A stretch of 64,000 nt of DNA from CAWCTB01 sp963798275 (GTDB lineage: Bacteria; Acidobacteriota; Terriglobia; Terriglobales; Acidobacteriaceae): assembly GCA_963798275.1 (NCBI GenBank), contig CAWCTB010000015.1, forward strand, positions 124,001 to 188,000, given 5' to 3'. This document shows positions 17,994 through 27,761 of this stretch, piece after piece. Position 1 is the stretch's first letter. Each line of letters opens with the position of its first letter. The notes under the pieces are model-generated. The model had not been told where the DNA came from. It saw only the letters and a list, made by a program, of their open reading frames with translations, and did no database searches. Made by a program: the position numbers and the translations under genes.

Positions 17994-20195
17994 TTATCGA
18001 GCCCGGGCCAGCACGACCGTTATGTCGTCGGGTTGCTCGCCCCCGCCGATCCAGTCGGCTACTGCGGTCGTAATCAAGTCGCACATGCGCGCCAATGGCT
18101 GGTCCCGGTGCAACTGGATCAGTTCGATCAGCCGGTCTTCGCCGAACTCCCCAAACTCATTCTCCGGCTCCGTTACGCCGTCGCTGAAGGCCACGAAGAT
18201 GTCGCCCGGACGCATCGGTACCCGCGATTCGTCGTAGGCCATGCCATCGAACAGGCCCACCACCGTTCCCGATGTCTCCAGCCGGCTGACCTCCCCTTCG
18301 CGTGAAACCAGAATCGGCGGCAAATGTCCTGCGTTGGAATAAACCAGCGACTGCGAGGCGGTGTCGTAGCAACCCAGAAACATCGTCGCGTATTTTTCCG
18401 GCGGCGTCGCGCGATAGAGCTGGTAGTTCAATGTGGCCATTAAGCGTCCCGGAGCCAGTTCTTCGTCGCGCGTCCCATTGCCGCGATAGTACAGATCGTT
18501 GTCACCATTACCTTCAGCCCCCGCCAGCATCAGCGGCGCCAGCGCGAGTTCCGGTTCCAGCGAGTAGGCCCGCACAAAGGCATGCACGGTCGCCATCAAC
18601 AGTGCTGCCGAGATACCTTTGCCGCTGATGTCGCCCACCGCCAGCACCAGCCGCTCCCCCGGCAAGCGAATGAAATCGTAGTAATCTCCGCTGACGGTGC
18701 GCGCCGGACGGCACACCCCATGCACTTCTAGCGCGGGCAGGTCGCTGTGTTCGCGCGGAAACAGCAGCACCTGCACCTCGTGTGCGATGGTCAGTTCGTT
18801 TTCCAGCCGCTGCTTTTCCTTCTGTTCCGCGATCAGCCGGGCCAGTGAGGTGGTCATGGAGTTGAACGACTGCTCCAAAGCCGCCATCTGATCGCGCGAG
18901 CTGATCTGGATGCGATGTGTAAGGTCTCCGCGGTTTACGTGCTGCGTCGCGTCATACAACTCCGCCACCGATTTCGTGACGCTGCGCGTCAGGCGCACCC
19001 CGATGAACAGTGCGATCAGTTCGATCACGCCGAAGAAGATGCCGATACCGAGCAAAATCTGGAGGAAAATTCCGGCCTTGTCGCCCAGCGTTCCGAACAG
19101 CACGTTGTACAGCATCGAGGGACGGGTGTTCACCACCATAGCGCCCGTTTGCTGTTTGCCCGTATCCCAGTCCTTGGCCGTAAAGAACGTCCAGAAGTTG
19201 AATTCGCGATCGAAGCTGTTAATCGCCGGTGACACCTTTCCCACCGACACATTTTGCGGCGCGCCCATGAGATTCTTGCCCGACAGAGTCACTTTGGAAT
19301 GAGATCCGCCGAGATCGATGTTGACGCTTTCCTCGGGGGCCTTGGCAGTCTCCCGAGCCTTCGTCTTGCTGCCGGCGGCACTGCCCGTCGGCACTTCGAC
19401 GCCGCCCTGCTCGTCCGGCGGATAGAGTTGTATCGCCCCCAGCCGGGCTGCGCTACGCCCCAGTAACTCTGTGTCCACCGGGACGTTGGAGATGACCACC
19501 AGTTGTTTGCTTCCGCTGCCGGCATGCTTAACGGCCCGAAGATGCAGCCGGTTTTCGTCCATGGTGAAGCTGCTGAAGTCGCCCTTGATTGCGTCGGGCA
19601 ACTTAAGGTGCGCTTGCAAAATCTTTCCGCCGGGCTGAATCGCATAAGTGTTCTCGCCCTCGATCACGGTCACGGTTCGTTCCCGGAAACTCTCATCCGA
19701 GGCGCTGGCGATCTCCCCTGCCAGTTGCGGCGTGAGCCGTTCGGAACGCGAGAGAGCGAGGAATTGCGCTGCCAGTGCGCTATTGGCCGATTCGAGATGT
19801 TGCAGTTCGGTCTGCAGGTCCGACAGTGCGATGTAGGTTGCGAACTGCCCGGCGAAGAGGTATCCCGCCAACAGCACCATCGCCACCAGCAACACGATCG
19901 GGATCACCCCGATAAACATGTAGGTGACAATCAGCCGGTTGCGCAGCCGCCACATCAGGTGTTGCCGCACCCAACGCAGGCCGAGCAGCATGAGGCACAC
20001 CACGAAAACGTAACTGAGAAACGCCGCCCAGCCGCTGGTCATCGATCCCGGAGCTGAGCCCTGAACCAGCCGCAGAATCTGCAGCAGCAGGGTCAGAACC
20101 CCGAACCAGAGAGTCGTTTTCCCCAGCTTCGTGTGCGGGCGCAGTATCGCTTTTACGCGGGCCTTGATCTGGTTGGTGTCCGGCAACTTGATCAC
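17994..20195 (-). CDS. Membrane HAMP-SpoIIE/PP2C serine phosphatase
   Basis: The protein has 733 residues, intact. The N-terminus has about three membrane helices (residues ~28-48, ~55-76, ~88-116; e.g. VTYMFIGVIPIVLLVAMVLLAG). A ~240-residue extracytoplasmic sensor follows (coiled start LQTELQHLESANSALAAQF). Then come another helix (FLQILLGIGIFFGVIELIALFIG), a HAMP linker (GDLTHRIQISSRDQMAALEQSF), and a SpoIIE-type PP2C domain: ARTVSGDYYDFIRL, VLAVGDISGKGISAALLMA, YSNAGHLPPILV, VAFSDGVTEPENEFGEFGEDRL, QPDDITVVLARA. The metal-binding aspartates are present. Such RsbU-like proteins dephosphorylate anti-anti-sigma factors in partner-switching responses. No STAS or RsbW gene is beside it, so its target is elsewhere. 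Upstream on the same strand is a 66-residue gene. Confidence 0.92.
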   Translation of the reverse strand: MIKLPDTNQIKARVKAILRPHTKLGKTTLWFGVLTLLLQILRLVQGSAPGSMTSGWAAFLSYVFVVCLMLLGLRWVRQHLMWRLRNRLIVTYMFIGVIPIVLLVAMVLLAGYLFAGQFATYIALSDLQTELQHLESANSALAAQFLALSRSERLTPQLAGEIASASDESFRERTVTVIEGENTYAIQPGGKILQAHLKLPDAIKGDFSSFTMDENRLHLRAVKHAGSGSKQLVVISNVPVDTELLGRSAARLGAIQLYPPDEQGGVEVPTGSAAGSKTKARETAKAPEESVNIDLGGSHSKVTLSGKNLMGAPQNVSVGKVSPAINSFDREFNFWTFFTAKDWDTGKQQTGAMVVNTRPSMLYNVLFGTLGDKAGIFLQILLGIGIFFGVIELIALFIGVRLTRSVTKSVAELYDATQHVNRGDLTHRIQISSRDQMAALEQSFNSMTTSLARLIAEQKEKQRLENELTIAHEVQVLLFPREHSDLPALEVHGVCRPARTVSGDYYDFIRLPGERLVLAVGDISGKGISAALLMATVHAFVRAYSLEPELALAPLMLAGAEGNGDNDLYYRGNGTRDEELAPGRLMATLNYQLYRATPPEKYATMFLGCYDTASQSLVYSNAGHLPPILVSREGEVSRLETSGTVVGLFDGMAYDESRVPMRPGDIFVAFSDGVTEPENEFGEFGEDRLIELIQLHRDQPLARMCDLITTAVADWIGGGEQPDDITVVLARAR

Positions 20196-20335
20196 AAACG
20201 TCGCACCTGATGTTCGATTGGATTACCCAACGGCGCCCGACGACGCCGCTCACCTTGTATTACGTGGACCGCCCCGGTAACGTTCCCGCCACCAGGCGTT
20301 TAGCCCAGCCAATCGAAAACGCCACATCCTGCGGC

Positions 20336-20536
20336 TCAAATCTCCGGGTACAGATCGAAGAAGGCCTCTACGCTCTGGCGCAACTGCTTCTCGATATCGT
20401 CCTTCGAGCCCTCCAGCATGTGCAGCGCGACGCGCGCCTCGCGTCCATTCTTTAGCTTCACAATGCCCTCGCCGACTTCCTCGAGTTCTTCTGCCGGTAG
20501 CAGACGCATTCCGTACACCAAGGTGAGCTTTGCCAT
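20336..20536 (-). CDS. Small conserved hypothetical protein
   Basis: The protein has 66 residues, MAKLTLVYGMRLLPAEELEEV at the start and LRQSVEAFFDLYPEI at the end. The composition is that of a compact alpha/beta cytosolic protein: amphipathic helix DDIEKQLRQSVEAFFDL and a strand pair GIVKLKNGREARVALHML. No named domain is recognised. It reads toward the phosphatase gene 140 bases downstream and may be co-transcribed with it. Confidence 0.6.
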   Translation of the reverse strand: MAKLTLVYGMRLLPAEELEEVGEGIVKLKNGREARVALHMLEGSKDDIEKQLRQSVEAFFDLYPEI

Positions 20537-20680
20537 GGCACGATTCTAACCCCCGTACACGGTGGCAGGATACACTGGCGAGCTACTCGCTGACACGCCG
20601 GGAGGAAACTCGCTTGCCGAACCGCCAGGCTCTCCTTTTAGAGCAACTTGAGTCCATGAAGCGTTGTTACGGCGCCGGAT

Positions 20681-22364
20681 GTGCGGAAACCTGCGAACGC
20701 CTGCTGGTTGGAGCTCCGGGGAGTGAAGCTGGCCGATGTGCAATCCCTCATTCGCGTCCATGACACGTTGCTCTTTCTTCGCGCCTTCCCCCAGAGTGCA
20801 ACGGTCGTCCAGCTTTCCGAAGAGCTTCTCGCTCGCATCGAGGCCCAGGCGGTCAGGCTCGCGGCCTCTCCGTCTGCCGCACTGGCATTGGATGACGAAT
20901 CCGTCTCCGGCATCGCCGGCACGACAGTCAAGAATACCTGGACATTTGAGCTGGCGCGCTGGCTGGCGCAACGGCATTCCCACCAGATCAGCCCGGAGTG
21001 GAACGTCGACGAACAATATCGCAACATGGCAACCATACTTCCCAACTGCATGCCCCTGCTCGAGGACGACTCCTTCGTCGAGGCGGACACTCCCTACCTG
21101 AAGTGGATCGAGACCGCAGCAGGAGGCGAAAGGAAAACCCTGACCTGGCTGCTGCGGAGCTTCGCGGCCCTGCCGGTTTCGCGCCTGCAGCGCACCAGCC
21201 TGTACGATGCTCTGGGGGTCAGCCTTTCCTGGGACCTGCGCGGTTCGTCCGCCAGCCGCACCCTGGCTCGCCGCCCCGTATCCCGGTTCTTCTATCACGA
21301 CGCCCCGCTCCTGCAACGCAAACACGTGTCGTTAGCCGACGAGATGGCCTCCGCTCCGCTCAAGCTGCGCAAGCTGAGTCGAACCGCGGGCGGACAAATC
21401 ATCGACATGGCGCGCGATGCGCTGGCGGTCCGTTATCGCGAGTTACACGGCTCCACCCACGGCGATCCGGACTACGCCTTTGCCGCCAACGTCGGTCGGG
21501 GCGTCCAGTTGTTTATCTGGGGCCTCGACCCCGACTGGCGGCTTCCCCTGCGCGCCTACTATGCCGGCTTCACTCTGAAGAACGGAGTGCCCAATCAATT
21601 ACTTCGAAGCCATCGGACTCTTCGAATGGATCGAGGTTGGCTTCAACACCTTCTACGCCTTTCGCGAAGGCGAGACGGCGTGGATTTATGCCAAGGTCCT
21701 GCACCTGCTCCATCAACTGGCGGGCCTGACCTGCTTTTCGGTGTATCCCTACCAGATCGGCCAGGACAACGAGGAGGCCATCCAGTCCGGCGCGTTCTGG
21801 TTCTATCGCAAGCTGGGATTCCGCCCCGGCCCTCCAGATTTGCTGGCGCTCACCCAGCGCGAAGAGAAGAGAATGGCACGCGATTCCAGCCACCGCACCT
21901 CTTCCCGCACCTTGCGCAAACTGGCCGAGGGCCACATGTTTTTCGAAGTTGGCGGCAATCCGCCTGGCCGTTGGGACACATTTTCCGTGCGAACTCTCGG
22001 CCTGGCTGTGCAGCAGGAGATGGCTGCCCGATGGGAGGGTGACGCCGCTAGGATGCGTCACGCGACTACCAAGGTGCTCTCCAAAATGCTGGGAGTCGAT
22101 CTCAATACTTGGAACTCCCGCGAACAGTGGGCATTCGGCAACTTCGCGCCGGTCCTGGCGCTAGTGCCAGGCGTGGTGCGATGGACCATCGCCGACAAGC
22201 GCGCCCTCGTCGCCATCATCCGCGCCAAGGCCGGCCCCGACGAAACCTACTACCTGCTGCGCTTACAGCGACATCACACTCTTCGCGAAGCGCTGCTGCG
22301 CATAGGCTCGTCAGTCTGTGAAGCGGACCGCAACTGCCCTCGTAGGCCGGTCTTGCAAGGGTAA
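20681..22364 (+). CDS. Large conserved hypothetical protein with GNAT-like end, one frameshift
   Basis: The protein has about 560 residues after removing a +1 A near 21593 (CCCAATC for CCCATC). The visible features are helical stretches (FELARWLAQRHSHQ, WLLRSFAALPVSRLQRTSLYDAL), then GRGVQLFIWGLDPDWRLPLRAYYAGFTLKNGVP. In the second frame YFEAIGLFEWIEVGFNTFYAFREGETAWIYAKVL leads to CFSVYPYQIGQDNEEAIQSGAFWFYRKLGFRP. The last piece resembles the acetyl-CoA-binding end of GNAT acetyltransferases (A..FYRKLGF). No signal peptide or membrane helix. The start is unclear: GTG 20681 is used, and the frame is open back to 20660; a further frameshift upstream, joining an ATG at 20656, is possible. No function is claimed. 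Confidence 0.6.
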
Positions 22365-22661
22365 GGCTTTCGCAGGCTAGTCTAATAAAAGCGGCTTTGC
22401 CAAGTCTTGAACGGGCACGGCTTTCACAGCCTACGGAAAAATGCAGTTTCCTTCAGCGTCTTGAAGGGGCGCGGCTTCAGCCGCGCCGTTAGGCCTTTGT
22501 CTTTTGCCCTCCCGAGCCGACTTTAGTCGGCGAGGAATCTGCTTGTGGGATCTTTTCCCCACCCTCTTTCCGCCGCGCCGTAACCGGGTCCGAAAACATT
22601 GGGCTTTGGAGAGCTTTCGGTCTAAGCTTTCCCTGAAACTGTTCAGAACGCAGGAGGCCTC
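22365..22661. repeat. Intergenic palindromic (REP-like) repeats
   Basis: This gap contains several short palindromes. GGCGCGGCT/AGCCGCGCC around TC (near 22469-22488) is preceded by CTTGAAG, a related partial copy CTTGAACGGGCACGGCTTT lies near 22409, and GCCGACT/AGTCGGC near 22515. None is followed by a convincing T-run. They match a repeat family seen elsewhere in the window. Confidence 0.55.
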
Positions 22662-23566
22662 ATGGCAGCCACCGCGGATCCCAACTCCCCCGCCACCGCG
22701 ACGATTCCCTACAGCGCATCCCGCGTCGATCTCTTCTTTCCTTGCAACCGCGGCAACTTCTTCCCAGTTCGTCCGCCCCAGTCCGACGCAGCCCTTTGCG
22801 CGGAGATGTCTCGCCTCACCTACTGCCGCCAGGCGCAGGATAACTTCGCCCTCGATCGTACAAAGATCAACGCTGCTCTGGCGACAGTCGGTTTCGCCGT
22901 TCCGGCAAACCGTTTCTTTCGAGAGCAGCGTTCACCCACAAGGACGAGGAACGCACTGCTTTCTCGCCTTCAACGCCGCCACCCAAACTGCCGTTGCCGC
23001 CTTTCGTGGTACCGATAAGGACGACCCCACCGACCTGACCGACGATGCCAACTTCACTTTGCAGGACTGGCCGCAGGGCGGACACGTGCACCGTGGCTTT
23101 CGCCGGCGCACTGGCAGAAATCACCCCGGACTTGTCGCTTCCAGCCAGGGGCTGGCGCCTGCTGATCACCGGCCATAGCTTGGGCGCAGCGCTGGCCACT
23201 TTGCTGGCCAGTCAGCATCAGCCCACGGCTCTCTATACCTTCGGCTCGCCCCGGGTCGGCGATACCCGTTTCGTTGAAACCCTGCAGAGCGTTGACAACC
23301 ATCGCTACGTCGATTGCTGCGACATCGTAACCCGCGTACCGCTCCCGGTTATGGGTTACGACCATGTGGGAGTGCCCGAATACATTGACCGCAATGGCGC
23401 AATTACCCTGAATCCTCCGAAGGAAACGATCGTTCAAGACCGTTTCGACGCAGTGGAAGACTATCTCCTCAAATACGCCTTCCAGGTCGGAAACGTCGGC
23501 GCCCGCGAACTCGCCGACCACGCGCCCATCAACTACGTCTCAGCGGTGATGGGCCTTCGCGGATAG
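22662..23566 (+). CDS. Class 3 lipase family protein, two frameshifts
   Basis: The protein has about 300 residues after removing +1 T insertions near 22918 (TTTCTTTCG) and near 23099 (GGCTTTCGC). The joined reading shows EMSRLTYC, then CFLAFNAATQTAVAAFRGTDKDDPTDLTDD, the oxyanion strand of class 3 lipases. The nucleophile elbow is WRLLITGHSLGAALATLLA, followed by YTFGSPRVGD and the DIVTRVP(L)P segment that carries the catalytic aspartate in this fold. A histidine-containing end (ADHAPINYV) completes the triad. No obvious signal peptide, so it may be cytoplasmic or exported by another route. The start ATG 22662 has a strong AGGAGG site. It would hydrolyse acylglycerols or similar esters. Confidence 0.86.
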
Positions 23567-23638
23567 CTTCGCGGTAGCCTTTGATGAACTCACGGACCTC
23601 GGCTAGGCCGGAGAGTGCGTGGCCCAGGCAAGGCTCAC

Positions 23639-23681
23639 GAGGGTGCCCCGTCCAAGCCGGTTTTGCTTGGGCGGGGGTTTT
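23639..23681 (+). repeat. Hairpin repeat (GGTGCCCC type), terminator-like, plus orientation
   Basis: GAGGGTGCCCC leads into a 12-bp stem CCCCGTCCAAGC/GCTTGGGCGGGG with one G-T pair (23646-23657 and 23665-23676), followed by GTTTT. It could terminate lipase transcripts. It is homologous to an inverted copy at 23747-23789. Confidence 0.65.
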
Positions 23682-23746
23682 CGTGTGCTGCACGGGATTG
23701 ATTTCAAATTCCACGATAATCTCTCTGACCGGGAAGGACAAAAGTC

Positions 23747-23789
23747 AAAATCCCCACCCAACCAAAAGAAGGTTGGATGGGGCACCCTC
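23747..23789 (-). repeat. Hairpin repeat (GGTGCCCC type), terminator-like, minus orientation
   Basis: Read on the minus strand: GAGGGTGCCCCATCCAACC, a 7-base T-rich loop, GGTTGGGTGGGG, then ATTTT. This is the same layout as the 23639-23681 copy, in opposite orientation. It sits exactly at the truncated end of the kinase relic. Confidence 0.65.
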
Positions 23790-23837
23790 AAGTTAACTTC
23801 CTATTCAGAACACTTGCGCGGGCCACCCGCCGGTGAA

Positions 23838-24285
23838 TAATTCCTTCTGCGTGAGCTGCCTCCAGTCCGTTTGGGATCTGGATACCGAAGTCGAGCAGAT
23901 CTTCCCGGCGCATGGCCTCACCAGCGATCCGCTGGCGCAGGGTCATCCCCTTCAGCAGCTCCATGGCGATGAAGCGATGGCAATCTGCGTAAGCTGCCTT
24001 TTTGCAGTTGGATCGGAGTGTCAATCTCAAGTCGAGCAGATCTTCCCGGCGCATGGCCTCGCCAGCGATCCGCTGGCGCAGCGTCATCCCCTTCAGCAGT
24101 TCCATGGCGATAAGAAGCGATGACCTTCGTATTCGTCGATCTCAAAGATGTGAATGGCCTTCGTGTTCGTCGATCTCAAAGATGGTGCAGATGTTGGGAT
24201 GGTTGAGCGCGGAAGCTGCCTTCGCTTCCCGCTCAAAGCGATGCAGCGCAATCGGGTCGCGCGAAAGCCGGAGCCCGCTGGCTTC
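23838..24285 (-). pseudogene. Relic of a PknB-like Ser/Thr protein kinase with tandem duplications
   Basis: The minus strand holds only a slice of a kinase domain. In order it reads DPIALHRFEREAKAASALNH, PNICTIFEIDE, IAMELLKGMTLRQRIAGEAM, RREDLLDFGIQIPNGLEAAH, AEGIIHR, spread over different frames. It breaks off just before the HRD-loop aspartate. There is no glycine loop, catalytic loop or DFG. Two duplications are inside it. One is a 141-bp (47-codon, in-frame) tandem repeat starting at 23890 and 24031 covering IAMELLKG...REDLLD. The other is a 34-bp out-of-frame one at 24124-24150/24158-24184 covering FEIDE(H/Y)EGH. Unlike the single-base shifts elsewhere this is real decay. Confidence 0.75.
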
Positions 24286-24338
24286 GGCTTTCGAGTTTGC
24301 GTTTCTTGCAGGAGATACTTTCGAATCAGGCGCAAAAG

Positions 24339-25216
24339 CTAGACAAACAACTTGCGGCGCAGAACTCCTGCCACGGCAGAATCCCCGAGCCGAACATCAC
24401 CAGGCTGGCGGGTTCGGGCGTGACCACCTGACCGTTGCGAACCTGCCAGAGCCAGCATCCAGGCATGCCCATATTGGAACCAGCGGTCAGGGAATCGGGA
24501 CCGCCGTCGATCAGCGCACCATTGATAGCCGATCCTGGCAACTCGAGCGCGTAGTTGAGGCCATTGCTGAAGCCCGCCCGCGCCGAGAAGCCACCCAGGC
24601 CGTCACTGCCACCACTGGCGTCTCCGGTTTCCCACTGCAGTTGCTGGTAGTAAAACAAAATGTCGAAATTACCGGCTCCGGTGTCGGTGCGGTCAACCAG
24701 GAGGACTTGAAAGGTGTTGAGCTTGTCTTCGTGTGCGGCGTAATAACCCACCTGCTCCCAGGTCACGCCAAAGGCCTGGTGCGAGTTGTACATTCCCGTT
24801 CCCCATGCGGCAACGCCAACCGGAGGAGGGTTGGGCGCACCTCGAGAGTCCACGTCCGCGAAGTACGGAGCAATGATCGGGGTACCGGTGGTAATGAGAT
24901 TGAACGGGGTGTAGGTGGCTAAGGGTTGGAGGAACGTAATGTTTCCGTTGTTGTTGACGTAGATCTGGCTGAGGGTAAAGCCCTGGAAATTTAAGTTGTT
25001 TGCGAATCCCAGGCTGCTCAGGGGAAGCGCGGTATCGAGGTAGCAATCGTCACAGCGCCCGAAGTTATCAGCGGGCGCACCGCTGGCTATGTTTAACGCC
25101 GTGTTTGTGGCATTGAAGTTTGAGGTATTAAACCCCGACTGAATGGAGCCGGCATACAAACCGATTGGCGCCAGAAACAGCACTAACGCCGACAACCCAA
25201 CGAAAAGCTTTTTCAT
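24339..25216 (-). CDS. PEP-CTERM protein 2 with nidogen-like (NIDO) domain, one frameshift
   Basis: This is an exported protein of about 292 residues. The signal peptide MKKLFVGLSALVLFLAPIGL is followed by a NIDO-type domain: ISQIYVNNNG-like (LSQIYVNNNGNITFL), TGTPIIAPYFADVDSRG, AFGVTWEQVGYY, and FQVLLVDRTDTGAGNFDILFYYQQLQWETGDASGG. The sorting tail TPEPASLVMFGSGIL must be continued in another frame as AVAGVLRRKLFV, with TAG at 24339-24341. This is the only shift in the window that looks like a missing base (CTGCC for CTGGCC near 24379). Start ATG 25216 has AGGAGGG seven bases upstream. NIDO domains are extracellular adhesion or matrix modules, so a surface-anchored matrix protein is the likely role. 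Confidence 0.82.
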
Positions 25217-25308
25217 AACACCCTCCTTTTGCGGGTGAACTGAGAATGGGAAAGCCCCTGGATCGGCCCTTTAGTGGTCACAACCTGGCCTGGTTGTGGT
25301 AGGAGAAA

Positions 25309-25337
25309 ATAGTGCACCTACTTCTCTTGGCTGTCAA
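25309..25337 (-). promoter_or_regulatory. Promoter of PEP-CTERM protein 2
   Basis: On the minus strand a perfect -35 TTGACA (25337-25332), 17-base spacer and -10 CACTAT (25314-25309). The leader of about 85 bases contains a 7-bp hairpin CACAACC/GGTTGTG at about 25279-25297. Confidence 0.55.
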
Positions 25338-25797
25338 TAACTTTTAGCAGGAAGTGAAAGAAAGTTTACGGCGTAGCATGTGATCTCGGTTTCTAGCATC
25401 GAATGATTTGCAGCACCAAGGTGTAGTTTCAATAGTTACCCTGGAGACAATCTCATGAAATGCTGCAAGCCTTGGCCGGAGCTAAACAGGCCGGAAAAGC
25501 CGCTTCATTCGCGGGTCTAAAGCCCCGTGCGTTCACCGGATGGCATAGCCTGTCAAGTAGTATGAGATGTCTTCCAGGACCAGGACTCTTCGATGGAGCC
25601 ATGGTTGGCTAATGGCCACCGTCAGTCTTGTACAGGTTCAATTACCTAGCGACGTCGTAGCGCGAACATGGAAACCGCGCGGTTAATGGTAAGTGGTTAG
25701 TGTAGAGCGTCAGTGTTCGAATCAGGTCAGTGCACGCGCTTGCCTGGTGCCCCAGGTTCGCGTCCTTGGTTTGGACGCTAACCTGGGCGGAGGCTAC
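25338..25797. other. Intergenic region without recognisable gene
   Basis: About 460 bases upstream of the PEP-CTERM 2 promoter and past the kinase gene's stop. I see scattered GC-rich fragments (AGCTAAACAGGCCGG, GGTCTAAAGCCCC near 25533) like those near the window's other intergenic repeats, but no coding frame, tRNA or terminator. Confidence 0.4.
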
Positions 25798-27370
25798 CTA
25801 CCGCCCCAGAAACTTCTCCAGGTGCTCGACCTCGTGCTGCGCCATGTCAAGGTAGCGCCGCGTGCGTTCGGTGTCGGACGCATCCATCGCCTGCTTGGCC
25901 TTGGCCATGTCCGTCCGCAGGTTGTTACGGCTGGCGACGACGTCGCCACGCAAACCCAATCCGTCATGATGTAACTGCTGTTCCAGCGTGTCGATGCTGC
26001 CTTCCACCGTCGCGGCCCGGCTGTCGAGCTGATCGATTTCCGTTTCCATGGCGTCGAGCAGTTTCTTCTGCTGCCTCGGCGGCCTGCTGCTGCGCTTGAA
26101 GGTCAGCCGCGGATTCCGCAGGTGGCGCGTTCGTCGCTTCTCCCGCAGGGTGGGCCTTGTGCGCCGTGACTTCTGGCTGCTTCGGAGTCGCGGCCTCTGG
26201 TGGTTGCGAATTCATTGGCTCTTGCGAGAGTTGCAGCGGCGCAGCCTCCTGCCCGGCATTGGCCTGCGCGCCGGCGGCGTTCGCTGTAGCCGAGGCGCCC
26301 TGCCCCGCACTGGCGGCCGCCGCCACCACCTGCTGGCTGCGCTGGTGGGACTTGTATAGGGCGCCACCGACTAAAAGAGCTGCCACCAGTACGGCCCCCA
26401 TTACCAGCAACAAATTGCGATTGCTATGCGAGGCCGCGCCCGAATCAGGAATGGTGAATCCCGGATCCTTGGGAGGCTGCGCGGCAGTCCACGTCGATCC
26501 GCCTGGTGCGGCGGCGGCAACGACTGCGGTCGGTTGATTCGACGCCTGCTCCGAACGCCCGATCTGCGACAAGGCATTCGCAAATGCGTCGGCACTTTGG
26601 AATCGCTGCGCCGGATCTTTCGCTACCGCCATCAGGATCACTTCGTTAAGAGCTTTAGGAAGCGCAGGGACAATTTCGATCGGCGGGCGCGGCGTCTCTT
26701 GAATCTGCGCCTGCATGATCGAGAAGCTGCTGGTGGCGCTGAACATCCTTTTCCCGGTGACCATCTGGTACAACGACACGCCGACCGAGTACAAGTCGGA
26801 GCGTTCATCCGTCGGTTGCGACTGCACCTGCTCGGGCGAAGCGTAATCGAGCGAGCCCAGGGTCGTGCCGGTCATCGTGAGCCCGACCTCGTCAGCCGAG
26901 CGGGCCAGGCCGAAGTCCATCAACTTCACCACTCCCTGCGGGGTAAGCATCATGTTGGCCGGCTTGATGTCGCGGTGGATCACGTGCTTGCCGTGCGCGT
27001 AGCTCAGGGCGGCCAGCACCTGGCCGGTATAGTTCAGGGCCTCTTCGGTGGTGAATGGCCCCTTCTCCAAACGCTCCGCCAGCGTCACGCCCTCTACGTA
27101 CTCCATGATCATCACGAACTGATCGTCCACGGTTAACGCGGTACGGAGCGCGGCTATGTTGGGATGTTCCAGGCTGGCCAGCACCTTGATCTCGCGCATG
27201 AAGCGCGTCACGAACTCGCTTCGGCCCGCCAGGCTGGGAAGCAGGATCTTCATCGCCTCGATGCGGTCGGAAAGCACATTCCGCACCAGGTAGACCTCGC
27301 CCATGCCTCCGTGACCCAGCTTACGGATCACTTCGTAGTCGCCAATGCGCCTGGGTGTGTTTTCGCTCAT
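25798..27370 (-). CDS. Transmembrane PknB-like Ser/Thr protein kinase, one frameshift
   Basis: The protein has about 523 residues after removing a +1 A near 26063 (GAAGAAACTG). Residues 1-270 are a complete Hanks-type kinase: glycine loop LGHGGMGEVYLV, AMKILL lysine, IMEYVEGVTLAERL, catalytic loop HRDIKPANMML, DFGLARS, activation segment end GSLDYASPEQ, and DLYSVGVSLYQM. A Pro/Ala-rich linker leads to one membrane helix (LLLVMGAVLVAALLVGGALY). Then an Ala/Gln-rich stretch ends in a coiled coil (LLDAMETEIDQLDSRAATVEGSIDTLEQQL ... YLDMAQHEVEHLEKFLGR, broken here). The outer part has no PASTA domains and may sense or oligomerise through the coiled coil. Start ATG 27370 (MSENTPRRIGDYEVI) has GGAGG upstream. 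Confidence 0.92.
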
Positions 27371-27761
27371 GAAGATGCCTCCATTCCGGGACGAGTCTGG
27401 GTGCTCTGCGGGGACCTGCGGATAAACACCGGGAGCATACACCAAAACCACCGGCTCGGCGGCACTTTTGGGTCGAAGTGGCACTGCTTCCGGCGTCCCG
27501 CCGGGTGTTCGCACGAGAGGGTGGAGCTCGGCCGCTAGCGCTATGCACACAACTAGGATTCAAAGGCGTTTTGTTTAGAATCAGTCGGTTAGGGGGAAAA
27601 TCGTCGCAAATTCTTGAAGAATAAGCTAGTTATATCTATATTCTTGAGCGGATTGGACTTAGACGATATCAGTTGCAGTATTTGTAAACTTTACGGCACT
27701 CGCTTTGAGCCTCCGGCCACTGCCTGCCGCCCGACATCCCCCTTGCCTGACGACCAGCCCG
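27371..27761. other. Intergenic region, relatively AT-rich, no gene seen
   Basis: About 390 bases between the kinase start and the deacetylase stop, both on the minus strand. The middle (27550-27690) is distinctly AT-richer than the surroundings, which suits a promoter region for the kinase. I cannot point to a convincing -35/-10 pair or terminator. Confidence 0.4.

Noticed and set aside
25338..25797. tRNA-like or riboswitch structure upstream of PEP-CTERM protein 2
   Set aside because: The short complementary pieces do not form a consistent cloverleaf or known aptamer.
26048..27136. Two plus-strand frames opposite the kinase gene
   Set aside because: Antisense shadows of the kinase; Arg/Gly/Leu-rich without domains.
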